Origin: Hygrophila difformis
Lineage: Eukaryota > Streptophyta > Magnoliopsida > Lamiales > Acanthaceae
DNA length: 64,000 bases
Assembly: GCA_030278955.1 (NCBI GenBank)
Contig: JAOANR010000003.1
Coordinates: 49,262,902 to 49,326,901 of the forward strand
Direction of reading: 5' to 3'
A model generated the notes under the pieces. The model ran no database searches and was not told the origin of the DNA. It saw only the letters and a program-made list of their open reading frames with translations. This document shows, piece after piece, positions 10,030 to 21,318 of the stretch (position 1 is its first letter; every line of letters starts with the position of its first letter). A program made the translations under genes and the position numbers.

Positions 10030-11146
10030 CTATTCATTATTCTCAAGAGGGTTCGGGTTTTGGTCTTGTTCCTCGTCACTCTCCCCTTGCTGAAGGTTCA
10101 CCAAATCTACTCTTTTCGATTTCCTCCTCTGGCGTTCGACATCCACTAGCCTTGTGACCAAGCTTGCCGCACCTACGGCAGGTTCCAGGCTTCGGGCATT
10201 GGCGCACCAGATGTGCATGGTTGCATCGTGGGCAACGTGGTATAAACGCACCACGGTTGTCGTCTGCCCCATTGTTGAGACCTTTATTTCATTTCCTTCG
10301 GGATCCCTTGTCTTTCCTAGAGTTGTTATTGTTGTCTTTCCGATCCTTCTTCTCAAGTCCTTGCGAGTCCTTGCTCGACTCACCATGTTCCTTACGCTTC
10401 AATTGCTGGATTCGAGCAATTGATACGGCGCGATCATATATCGTCTGCAGGTTCGTGAATTGTCCTACTGCAAGTATCTCCCGGATACTAAGGTTAAGAC
10501 CCATCTCGAATTTCTGAGCCTTGTCAGAGTCGGTTGGTACTATCCTCGCAGCGAATCGTACTAGCTCCTTGAATTTGCTGTAGTACTCTTGCACTGTTTA
10601 CGCACCTTGCTTTAAGTTGATGAACTCCTCGTACTTCGCAGTCTTGGTGCTCAGTGGGTAGAATCTTTCCCTCAAAGCTTCCTTAAGTTCTTCCCAAGTG
10701 TAGGCTTCTTCGTCTTCCACTGAATTTGCTTGGAGATTTTGCCACCACTCATCGGCTTCGCCTCCTAGGTAGTAGGTCACTACGTGTATCTTCTCCTCCT
10801 CAGGGCACTTGATAGCATTCAAGAGCTTATCAAAGGTACGGATCCAACCTTCCAACTTGGCCGGATCCTCTTGGCCGTCATAATGGGGTGGGTTGTAAGG
10901 GTTCACTAATGCCAAGTAGTTGACTCGGGCTACTGGCGGAGGCACTGTTTGTGTCCTATGCACCTCGGCATTTCCCAATGCTACAAGGAGTTCCTCTACC
11001 GTTTTTAAACGTGCTTCCATATTATTGGGCGCTTAAGGCACTTGCTCCCCTAGGTTCTGAGGACTTTCACTGCTGTTGGGCGTGTTGGAAAGGTTAGCGT
11101 CAGTGCCGTTTGGACTCACCTTCCTTGGTTTCCTCATAGGCGCCAT
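10030..11146 (-). pseudogene. gag: Element B gag pseudogene
   Basis: Read on the minus strand from ATG at 11146 (MAPMRKPRKVSPNG). Visible domains are the LKTVEELLVALGNA segment, the capsid region with YYLGGEADEWWQ and FYPLSTKTAKYEEF, and a basic linker. Two zinc knuckles follow but lie in a different frame from the capsid region: CPRCNHAHLVRQC and CRRCGKLGHKASGC. Breaks are an in-frame TAA at codon 38 (11033-11035), a TAA at 10598-10600 where relatives have CAA, and a frameshift in the basic linker near 10290. The frame continues past the knuckles to about 10030, ending in an acidic QGESDEEQDQNPNP tail, and then meets the 3' non-coding module. There is no pol, so B lost it by a deletion different from that of E and D'. 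Confidence 0.85.
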
Positions 11147-11830
11147 TTTCTGTTACAACGCGTATAGATTAGCTTATGTTGGTTTAGATAGATCGCTCGA
11201 ACAAGACGTTTCGTAAATTTCTAATTTCAAATTTTCGGATTTGTTGTTTGGAAATCCAAACAAGATTTTTGGAATAAAAAGTGTTTTAATAAAACTTGAT
11301 TTTCTTATTGTTCCACATGAGGAAGTTTTCTAGTTCGTACCATGATAGGAATGGCTAGAGCCGGGATTTGTTATGCTTAGGCATGCGCTTAGATGAACGC
11401 GATCTAGAACTAAGGCAGGATCAGTATCTAGTTATTGTTTCTAATTCGATGTCATGCCTCAAGATTATATAGGTGTAACAAGAGATCTAAGATAATTTCG
11501 CCAAGATTCTAGGTTCAACTTCGCCATGATTCTAAGTTCAAATTCGCAAAGATTCTAAGTTAAAATTCGCAAAGATTCTAAGTTCTCTACATAAAAGAGA
11601 TGCAATAAGCAAATGCGAATGATGATTTCCCCCCAAAAATAATTTATGCACTATATATATATTTTTCCCATGGGTTTAAAATAGAAATTTCTCCATGGAA
11701 ATAATACTTTAAAATTTAAAATAATAGTCAAAATATTAATAATAGTTTAAAAATAATAATGGTTTAAAAATAATAGTTTAAAAATAATAATAATAATAGG
11801 TTTAAAAATACTAATATAAAAATAAGCCGG

Positions 11831-11904
11831 GCTCTGATACCACTCTGGTATCAGATATTTTCTTTGAAATAGATAGCTTTAAAATATTCTGGGCTCTGAT
11901 ACCA
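11831..11904 (-). promoter_or_regulatory. Primer binding site of B, plus a duplicated PBS-like hairpin
   Basis: The functional-position site is GCTCTGATACCA at 11893-11904, the complement of TGGTATCAGAGC, next to the 5' LTR. A second GCTCTGATACCA lies at 11831-11842, followed after CTC by TGGTATCAG, which makes a 9-bp inverted repeat (11834-11854). The extra copy suggests a duplication around the primer site. Confidence 0.75.
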
Positions 11905-11907
11905 CTT

Positions 11908-14330
11908 TGTAACACCCCGATTTTTGGTCACCCAGGTCGGGATGTCACCGCCACACCTCTCTAGCAAGACACGGTTTCTCCGAGCTCACTAAAGAGATGC
12001 AAGGCTATGGTTTTTTCAGAATTTAAAATATTCAAACAGCCCATTCATATATAAGTTAAAAATAATACATCGAAGTTGCAGCGGAAAATAATATTTACAT
12101 ATGTATAATGCAGTGGAATTTAAATATGGGGCCAACATGGCCTAATCACGGGTTAAACAGGCCCGTTCATGCAAGATCTAGTCTAATACAAAAATTCAAA
12201 ATAATATATCATCCCAAACTTCCCGTGTATGCATATGACGATGCATAATTCTCAACTCTGAAAGAAAAAGAAATAAAAATGGTTTGGTCAGCACTACGTG
12301 CTGAGTAAGTTAACACGTACAAGATTATGAGGTTTCAAAGCCTTTAATTAAATTTAATGAAAACATGTGCATAATTTAAACAATTCATGTAATCGCATAA
12401 TTTAGAAGACATGGATTCATACGGTCATAAATATAGCTTGCAACGTAGTTAAATAAGTTGCCATAAATTTAAAAACAAATTGTCAAGGATTTAATTGGAC
12501 TCCCTTATCGATGTCTCGTTTCGTTTCTTTTACAGATCACCACCGCTAGGGCTCTTATGTCCACCAGCCTTATCCCTGGGCTCTTATGTCCACAGGTATC
12601 ATGGTCGATCTTTTAATTAGAGTTAATCCGTCCGCTAGCCATACGATCAGTGTTTCGCTAGGGCTCTTACGTCAACCTAGACATACACTTGGGCTCTTAT
12701 GTCCCAAGCCGCAGAGAACATTGACAGTATCTAGCTTAGTCATAACCCGCAATATTTTAATCTTTCTCGTTTCGTGTATCGTATTTCAAAGTATTTCTAT
12801 CCGTTTCAACCTCAAAGGCTAATTTCACCATTTCAACAAGATTTCAAGTTTTGACTCGGTCAACCACAGGTTACTCTAAAATTCGTCAAAAATCAGATTT
12901 AATTTCAAAAATTCCGAAATTTCACGAATGACTCCAAAACGTCGAGATCTACAACTTTTGTGTTTTAACTTTTTCGATCCGAGATACCGAAACAGGTCCA
13001 CAACGTCAATTTTCGTCAGATCAAAAATCTGTCCGCGTTTTCACACAGCAGTTTAAAAGTTTCGAGATCTACCATAGCAAATGAACTCTAAATTTGATGA
13101 AATCTTACAGAGATCATCTTAAGACAATTATCTACAACTTTCATGTTCGGCTAAAGATCTAATTCAGCCTAGAACCCTAGTCAAAAACGCCAGCAAGTTT
13201 GAATAAAGAATCTATCATCGTTTCAAGATCTAAATCTTAAGCAGGCTCGTTTACGATCGGTTTCGGATATCAAAACACGATGAAAAATTTTGAACTTTTT
13301 ACACAACCTAGAATAATGTCTTAGGAATGTTTTTCGTGTTTTAAGTTTTCTCGTTTGAACGTTTTAAGGGGTCCGAATAAATTGAATAAAAGTGCTGCGC
13401 CGGTGTAGACAGATTTTAGGTAGGGTTCCATTAGATCTATATGTTCGAATCTTTTAACAACCCAAAACCAAAGTAAGCGTTAACTTACATATTGTTGAGC
13501 GTCCGGGATCTTCGATTCGGAGCCGTGGCTTCCAGTCCTCCGTTTATTCGCTCCGTTTGTCGGGTTCTTCGCTCTCGATCCGGATCGGGGGTTTGGAATA
13601 GAAAAAGATCGAATTTAGGATTCGTTTTCGAATCACACATGGAAAAGAATGGACCAAGGCTTACCACAGCGACGGGGGTCTCCGAAATTCGTCCAAGATT
13701 CAGTCTTTGAATGCCTTCGTGCCTCTGACGACTCCGGGATTAGGGTTTGATGTGTATAGAGAGATTTCGTAGGGTTTCAAACGTATTCGGAGCTTTTAGG
13801 AGGTCTTATTTATAGATAGCTAAGACCTAGGGCGTCCAAGATCTGACCCTAAGGGTCTTGGGTCGAAAGATGTTCAACCGAAAGTCGAAAAATCCGCGTT
13901 CGGGCGAGAGATTCACGCAACGGGCGAATCTGTCGCGTGGCGCGGTTGTGGCGCGCCCAATGCCTATGGACCGCGCGGCCACCGCGCCGACTTCGCCTGG
14001 ACTTCGGTCCGGGCGGGTCGTGCGATCCGTCGTGCCTTTCCTCCTCTCTTTCGGATTTCTATCCCTCTATGCTCCCGAATTCCGATTTCCGGGGTATCTT
14101 CGGGTTCCTACTTTCTCTCTAAATTTTTACTCGGGTCTAATTGAATGTTTGGACTCGAATTCTCGAGTTCATTGGTGTCGTGTTCCGGTGTATAATTTAT
14201 TTACCTTTAATCCATCTTTTTATTTAATTAAATTCCTTTAATTCCTTTTTAAGTAAAATCTCATTTCTCATTTCCTTATCTTTATTTAATTATTGTTTTA
14301 TTTTATGTTAGAAAATTCTCGGGTATTACA
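11908..14330 (-). repeat. Element B 5' LTR (minus orientation)
   Basis: Opens TGTAACACCCCGATTTTTGG on the plus strand and ends CGGGTATTACA next to the GCCAA duplication. Same length as the partner LTR (2423 bp). Reverse-strand TATA-like box at 13806-13815. Confidence 0.93.
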
Positions 14331-14335
14331 GCCAA

Positions 14336-15366
14336 ACCGTACAAGAGTACTACACACGATTCAAGGAGCTAGTGAGGTTCGCACCAAGACTCGTACCCAC
14401 TGATGCGGAGAAGGCTCAAAAGTTCGAGATGGGACTGAACCTGTCTGTTCGCGAGGTGATCGCGGGGGTACACTACCCCGACCTGCAAGCTGTGTATGAC
14501 CGCGCTGTGGCGGTAGCGCGTGTGCAACAACTGAAGAGAAGGGTGAGTGGGGAGTCCAGCAGGGGTCCCCAAGACAAGAGAAACCGAGACTCGAGAAGCG
14601 AAAACAACACTGGAAGGAACGAACAGCGGAGAGGGTCGAATAGGCCTCCACAAAACAATAATGGGAGAAGGTTTAACCAAGAAGAACCCGTACCACCCTG
14701 CCCAAGGTGTGGACGACCCCATCTGACGAGGGGATGCCCTCAACAGGGCGCCTGCTTCCGATGTGGTCGAATGGGTCACATACGTCGGGAGTGCCGAACT
14801 AGGCTTGAGAACATAACGAAAAGGGAAGACCTGGTCACGGGGCAAGAACAGCCTCAGAACCAAAACAGGCGGAACGGGAATAACCAGGGGTATAGACCCC
14901 CTCAAAACCAATGTAGGCCGCCGAATCAGAACCAGAACCAACGACCTCCGCCACCGCAGAATCAAAACCAACAGCAAAACCAGCAGCAGAATGCGAATCA
15001 GCAGGGCAATCAAGGACGCCCTGTGGGGAGGCTCAATGTGGTTAACCAAGCGGACGTGCCTGCGCAAGGAGAAGTGATGGCAGGTACATTTCACGTTTTG
15101 AATACACCGCTTAGAATTCTATTTGATTCTGGAGCTAGTTGCTCGATTATAGCATCGAGGATAGTGCCTGAGTTAGATCTACCTAAGTGCGAGAGAATTA
15201 GCTTAGGAATTCAATTGCATTCTGGAGAAGTAGTATCTTGCTCTAAACGATATAACGAAATTCCTATCGTGATAAAGAACGTAGAATTCTTCGCAAACTT
15301 AGTAGAATTTAACTTAAGAGACTTTGACATCATACTGGGGATGGATTGGTTATCCCAGTATAAGGC
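14336..15366 (+). pseudogene. gag-pro: Element A gag C-terminus and protease
   Basis: Continues the gag frame directly after the GCCAA duplication. Order: rest of the capsid region (KFEMGLNLSVREVI); a basic/Q-rich linker; two zinc knuckles, CPRCGRPHLTRGC then CFRCGRMGHIRREC (about 14699-14796), which bind RNA; an asparagine/glutamine-rich spacer (14850-15020); then the aspartic protease with active-site DSGA at 15125-15136 and the later hydrophobic ILGMDWL motif. The frame ends at TGA 15368-15370 because a single base is missing near 15366; the pol frame resumes at once one register over. The protease would cleave the Gag-Pol polyprotein inside particles. Confidence 0.88.
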
Positions 15367-16396
15367 GTGATCGAATGCCAAAAGCAAAAGATCACCTTGT
15401 CAAAAAGTAGGGGAAAGAGAGTTATCTTTTACTCTCAGCCCCCTAAGAAGAGTAACAAAATCGTTAGTGCACTTAAACTAAGTAACTTGATGCGTAAGGG
15501 GTATGAACTATATGCGTGCTATGTGCACAACCTTGAGGCGGAAGAGAACAAGGTTGATAGCATACCAGTGGTAAGAGAGTACCCGGATGTGTTTCCTGAA
15601 GACATCCCGGGAATGCCACCTGAGAGAGATCTTGAGTTTACTATAGACCTCATCCCGGGCACAGAGCCTGTCTCAAAAGCTCCGTACCGGATGGCACCAC
15701 TGGAAATGAAGGAGTTAAAAGACCAACTCGAGGAGCTGTTAGGAAAGGGGTATATAAGGCCGAGTACTTCCCCCTGGGGAGCACCGGTTTTATTTGTTAA
15801 GAAGAAAGACGGAGGACTACGTCTTTGCATAGATTACCGAGGACTAAACCAAGTGACCATCAAAAATAAATACCCTCTGCCGAGAATAGAGGATCTATTT
15901 GATCAACTGAAGGGAGCTTCAGTATTCTCGAAGATTGACTTACGATCTAGGTATCACCAGTTGAGAATTGCCGAGAAAGACATTCCGAAGACGGCGTTTC
16001 GAACTCGATATGGTCACTACGAGTTCACAGTGTTATCCTTTGGGTTAACAAATGCTCCGGCAATGTTCATGAACCTCATGAACAATGTATTTCGAGAGCT
16101 GTTAGATCAGTGCGTAGTGGTGTTCATTGATGACATCCTGATCTACTCGAAAAACGAGGAGGAGCATGCCCAGCACTGCACCAAGTGTTAGGGACCTTGC
16201 GAAAGAATCAACTATACGGCAAATTGTCCAAATGCGATTTTTGGTTGAAGGAGGTAGCATTTCTTGGCTTATAGTATCCGCTGATGGAGTTTCAGTGGAT
16301 CCGGCAAAAGTCTCTGCCGTAACTGAATAGGCAACTCCCAAAAGCCAAACCGAGATAAGGAGTTTCCTTGGCTTAGCCGGGTACTATAGAAGGTTC
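15367..16396 (+). pseudogene. pol: Element A reverse transcriptase domain (frameshifted)
   Basis: Ty3/Gypsy RT copying element RNA into DNA. Visible blocks are [68 protein letters not shown] and the catalytic FIDD at 16123-16134. The first aspartate block has R where G is usual (SRYHQ). The frame fails near 16178 (one base missing, giving TAG 16189-16191) and near 16274 (one base missing); TAG at 16328-16330 then replaces an expected Trp codon just before the conserved thumb/connection segment. Upstream, a linker with [18 protein letters not shown] is typical of plant Gypsy RT starts. Three lesions in under 200 bp make this copy inactive. Confidence 0.9.
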
Positions 16397-18160
16397 GTGA
16401 AGGATTTCTCTAAAATCGCACGACCTTTGACCCAACTACTTAAGAAGGGAGTAAAATACGTGTGGACAGAGGCTTGTGAGACAGCGTTTCAAGAGCTGAA
16501 GAAACGACTCACAACCACACCCGTATTAACACTACCATCAGAGAATGGTGACTTCGAAGTTTACAGCGATGCTTCGAAGGAAGGTTTAGGTTGTGTCTTG
16601 ATGCAAGACTCGAGAGTCGTAACGTACGCATCACGCCAACTAAAACCTCACGAGGAGAATTATCCGACACATGACCTGGAGTTGGCAGCGGTCGTTTTCG
16701 CTCTAAAGATATGGAGACATTATCTTTATGGGCGGAAGTGTCGAATGTTCACCGACCACAAGAGCTTGAAATATATATTCACTCAGAAGGAGTTGAATTT
16801 GAGACAGCGAAGGTGGTTGGAACTTATTAAAGACTACGATTTAGAGATAGCATACCACGAGGGGAAGGCGAATGTGGTAGCCGATGCCCTAAGTCGGAAA
16901 ACCCAACATGTGGCAAACTCGTTGGTAATTCCGCCGTCATTGTACATGGAGTTAGCAAGATTGGAGTTAGAACTTGTGCATCCTGGCACAGTGAGTGAAA
17001 CGATCAACGCCATGGTCGTAGAAACTCTAATATTGGACGAGATTAAGCTCGCCCAACCGGGCGATGCGAAACTCGAGAAGATAAGGGGGTATATTGCCGA
17101 AGGAAAGGCAATAGGATTTGCTGTCCATGAGGATGGAAGCATTCGTTTTAAAGGGAGATGGTGCGTGCCCCTTAAATGTGCCGAGTTGAAGCGAAGGTTG
17201 ATGGAGGAAGGGCACAACACGCCACATTCAGTGCATCCCGGAGGCGACAAACTTTACAAAGATCTGAAGAAAATCTATTGGTGGCCGGGAATGAAGAAAG
17301 AAGTGGCAGACTTCGTGGCGAAATGTCTCACCTGCCAAAAGGTTAAGGCAGTGCGACATAAACCCTTAGGGCTGATGCAACCACTAGAGATTCCAAGTTG
17401 GAAGTGGGATAGCATCTCAATGGATTTTGTCTCGGGATTACCCCGATCACCTAAAGGCATGAACAAGATTTGGGTGATTGTGGATAGGCTAACGAAGACA
17501 GTCATATTTATCCCAATGAAGGACACGTGGACTATGGACCAATTGGCCCGAGCCTACGTTGATAATGTGGTACGACGACATGGAGTACCACATGACATCA
17601 TTTCCGATAGAGACAGTAGATTTGTCTCTCACTTTTGGACGGAGTTACAAAAAGCTCTCGGTACTCAAATCAAAATGAGCACCGCATTCCACCCAATGAC
17701 GGATGGTCAAACTGAGAGAACAATCCAAATACTAGAAGACATGCTGAGAGCATGCGTGTTGGAATTTAAGGGAAATTGGGAATCCCATTTACCCTTAATC
17801 GAATTCTCTTATAATAATGGCTACCATGCTAGCATTGGCATGGCACCTTTCGAGGCGTTGTATGGACGAAAGTGCCGAAGCCCGTTGAGCTGGGAAGAAA
17901 ACGATAAGTCAGTGGTAGTGGGACCACAACTTATCGAAGACATGACTCAACAAATCAAAGTGATTCAAGGGAAAATGAAAGCCGCTCAAGACCGTCAGAA
18001 GAGTTACGCTGACGTGAGACGACGAGACCTAGAATTTCAAGTGGGAGATAGGGTCATGCTAAAGATATCACCCATGAAGGGGGTGATGTGCTTTGGCAAG
18101 CGAGGAAAGTTGAGTCCTCGATACATAGGACCTTACGAGATTCTAGAACGAGTCGGGAAT
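16397..18160 (+). pseudogene. pol: Element A RNase H and integrase (C-terminus cut off)
   Basis: A long open stretch of 588 codons before the C insertion. RNase H: the four acidic residues are at YSDAS (residue 58), DLELAA (95), FTDHKS (120) and VADALS (163). Integrase: an HHCC zinc-binding N-terminus (H273, H280, C310, C313) and a catalytic DDE triad at D343 (MDFVSG), D404 (SDRDSRF) and E440 (TDGQTE) with 35 residues between D and E. The GPYEIL motif of the C-terminal domain lies near the end. The frame runs into C's LTR at 18161, and its true continuation is at 51697. The open region encodes complete catalytic cores, although RT upstream is broken. Confidence 0.93.
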
Positions 18161-21100
18161 TGTAACACCCCAGATTTTTATCGACGTCCAAGGGAATAAA
18201 ATTTATTCCGATCAATGTCGAAATATATCCGAGAAGAAGAAAATAATTTATCACAATAAATTATTGCTCGGAAATGAAACACCGATAGATTTAAATTCAA
18301 AATGGAATAAAAGAGGGAAAGGAAGCCCGAAGACATTCCATGAATTGAGTAAAAATAATTGGAGTTAAGTTCATGAAGGAAAAGAATTTTAATTCCAAGA
18401 ACCCGTGAAGTCGAAAGAAATTTAATGATACAAGTTATTGCACGGGAATCAAAAGACGACAAATGGAAAGCCGACGAAACCGAGATCGACGGACTTAAGA
18501 TTTTAACATGAAGTTCATTTGAGTCAAGATAAATTTAAGATAAGAATTTATGATCCGAGAATGACCCGAAAAATCAAGTCCGAAACCGTAGGAGGATAGA
18601 AGTCCGAAAGAAAGGAGGAAAAGCACGACGGATCGCACGACCCCGCCCGGACCGAAGTCCAGGCGAGAGTGGCGCGCACCCGGCGCGGGGTTTAGCCAAA
18701 CAGCGCGCCAACCCCGCGCCATTCACGCGGCGACGTTTGTCGCGTTTTGGGTGGCGCGTACCCGGCGCGGCTTTTGGCCGATTCGCACGCCAACCCCGCG
18801 CCAACGTCCTGACAGCAGCCATTGTCGCGTTTTGGCGACTTTCTTGCCATATTCCTTGACCCCAACGCGAGAATCTTGCTTGGTCATGGGGGAGGCATCT
18901 TTTGGACGTCATTAGTTGTCCATAACACTCCATTTTCAGTCATCAAACACCCCAAGTTCCTCCCAAACTCTCCAAAGACTCTCCCTAAGCCAAACACCTT
19001 CCGGCGAACTTCCGGCGAACTTTCCGGCAATCAAATCCTACCAAGGTAGTGTGGAGAGCAAGGATTTGCAGGCATTGGATTGTTGGTAAGGTGTAAATCA
19101 AGTTCCTTATTGCTTTAAGATCATAATCAACCTTCTAACTTACGGATCTTTACTTGAAAACACTTTCGTAGCCAAAGGAGAAGAAGAACGTGTTGCGTAG
19201 ATCCGTTCGTGGCGATTTTGGACAAATCAATCAACCTTAGAACGTTCAAGGAACTCACTCTCTGTAAGTTAATAACTTACATATCAATACGGGTGGTTTA
19301 AAGACATCCGGAACATTGGATCTTAAACGAAACGTTAAAATCAAACCTAAAAACCCCAATCTACGTATTTTCTGAAATCCGAGCAAAACTCTTACTTCGA
19401 GCGTTCAAACCTGAAAACTCAAAACTAAGATTTTGATCCTAAGATCTTAAGCTATATTGTGTAAAAATTTCAAAATTTTTCATCAAGTTTTGATACCCCA
19501 AATCAAGTCGGACATATTCTGCGTTTTTAAGAATTTTCAAAAATTTACAGATTTCATAACCGAACTTGATGAACTTATTTCTATCATTTCTAGTCCGAAC
19601 CAATCTTCATGATCTAAACAAAAGTTGTAGATCTATGAGTCTTGAATACCTCTTTAAAATTTCATGCATTTTCATCAAGTTTTGATACCCCAAATCGAAT
19701 CGGACATATTCTGCGTTTTAAAGAATTTTCAAAGGTTCACAGATTTCTTAACCGAACTTGATGAGCATATTTCTATCATTTCTAGTCCGATCCAATCTTT
19801 GGGTTCTAAACAAAAGTTGTATATAATCATGTCTAGTATGTGCATATAAAATTTCAGAATTTTTGAAGCTCATTTGATGTGTTAAAAGTCAAATCTTTGA
19901 GATGTGTCAAACCTGAATCCTGACAGCATATAATTTGTGTAGAAAACTTGATTTTTGACATGCTTCCCATCGTTTTTACGAAAAACTCAAAACATGAAAG
20001 TTGTTCATTGAGATGTTTTTGAGCTACTGTGAAAATTTCAGATCAATCGCCTAAGAAATGGATTTTTAAACTGAAAAGGCGCAAATTGTGACATCGATCG
20101 ATTTTTGAAATCTTTTAAACAACGATCGAAATCTTGTGATACGATAAAGCTATATTTTTGAAAATCCCGTTATACTAAAGTTGAAACAATATCGGTTACA
20201 TAAAATCAGGGGGTGAGTGCTCTGCAGGGTGCCCTCCTAATTGTGCAATTTGTGCCAAAACGGCAATGACTATCACGCGCGAAAGATCGACAAAACGGCA
20301 TCTTATTATCTTGCCTATCCTCTCGGGTGTATCCGTATGGGTTACTCGAGGCTCGACGGAGCGGTACTGGATATGGCATATTTGGTCACAAGAGACAAAC
20401 TGCCTACCCTCTCGAGTGTATCCGTATGGGTTACTCGAGGCTCGACGGAGTGGTACTGGGTATGGCGTATCGGCTGCGGCCGCCGGATTACCGGCTATCT
20501 ATGACATGTTACTTATGAAATTGGCTGAGGCCGCCGGATCACCGGCTAACTGTTACTATTGATATCTGCCGTTATTATCTTGGCCTATCCTCTCGAGTGT
20601 ATCCGCATGGGTTACTCGAGGCTCGACGGAGCGGTACTGAATATGGCGTATTTGGTCACAAGAGACCAACTGCCTACCCTCTCGAGTGTATCCGTATGGG
20701 TTACTCGAGGCTCGACGGAGTGGTACTGGGTATGGCGTATCGGCTGCGGCCGCCGGATTACCGGCTATCTATGACATGATACTTATGAAATTGGCTGAGG
20801 CCGCCGGATCACCGGCTATCTATTGTTGAGATGATGGCGTAACGGGAAATATATTAAAAAGCTCAGATTTTATGAAATTGGCTGCGGCCGCCGGATTGCC
20901 GGCTAAATTTAAACATCTTTTTGATGGTGGCGTACCGAGGAGAATTTTTAAAAGCTCAAATCTTTATTTACTTACGGCATTATTCGTGTTTTTAAAATCA
21001 TGTCTTAAATAATTGCCCATGCTCAAGTTTTAAATTATGAAATTAAATGTGTCTTTAAAGTATGCATTATCTTCGCATTTTTTTTAAATGTTTTTATGCA

Positions 21101-21318
21101 TGGCAAAAAGTTTTATCTTAATTACTAAAAATCTAACCCCTTTATTGCTATGTAAGGATTGACTTACTCAGTATTTTATAATACTGATAAAAACCGTTGT
21201 TCATTTTTTTTCTGTTACAGAGTACGGAGCATGATCACTCATTGGGGGATCATTTTGGGTACTTAATCATTTATTTTACGTGACTTGCATGAACGGGTCT
21301 GTTAAACCCGTGGTTTGG
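18161..21318 (+). repeat. Left C LTR, plus orientation, 3' end missing
   Basis: Matches the reverse complement of 48557-51691 nearly base for base. It stops after GTGGTTTGG, about 240 bp short of a complete LTR end, and switches to the start of an oppositely oriented D LTR. TTTGG (21314-21318) is common to both. It contains about 25 bases near 18580-18605 that are missing from the right copy. Confidence 0.88.
20311..20830 (+). repeat. Tandem 270-280-bp duplication in C LTR carrying hairpins
   Basis: Two tandem blocks each carry two type-1 hairpins (stem CTCGAGT/ACTCGAG, at 20322-20350, 20411-20439, 20592-20620 and 20691-20709 plus flanks) and type-2 GCCGG/CCGGC hairpins, separated by GGCTCGACGGAG and TTTGGTCACAAGAGAC segments. 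The first copy has CTCGGGT, which still pairs through a G-T. The right LTR has the same array at about 49050-49570 in reverse. Long open frames across it are repeat artefacts. Confidence 0.85.

Larger units (their letters stand above)
7317..14330 (-). mobile_element. Element B: gag-only LTR retrotransposon inserted in A gag
   Basis: Two 2423-bp LTRs (7317-9739, 11908-14330) in direct orientation on the minus strand enclose 2.17 kb. Perfect target duplication GCCAA (7312-7316, 14331-14335). LTR ends and sequence are close relatives of A, including the TATA-like box. The interior has a purine tract, a broken gag and a primer site but no protease, RT or integrase. This is the layout of non-autonomous gag-bearing terminal-repeat elements. 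The terminal TG of one LTR is now TA (7317-7318), a G-to-A change. Confidence 0.93.

Noticed and set aside
14369..15094. A 241-codon minus-strand frame opposite gag/protease
   Set aside because: Shadow of the Q/N-rich gag coding strand; no domain and no relative in other elements.
20241..20779. Overlapping 60-98-codon frames with GLLEARRSG repeats (also 49096-49634)
   Set aside because: They follow the tandem hairpin block of the C LTR, occur in several frames and on inverted copies alike, and have no start context or domain.
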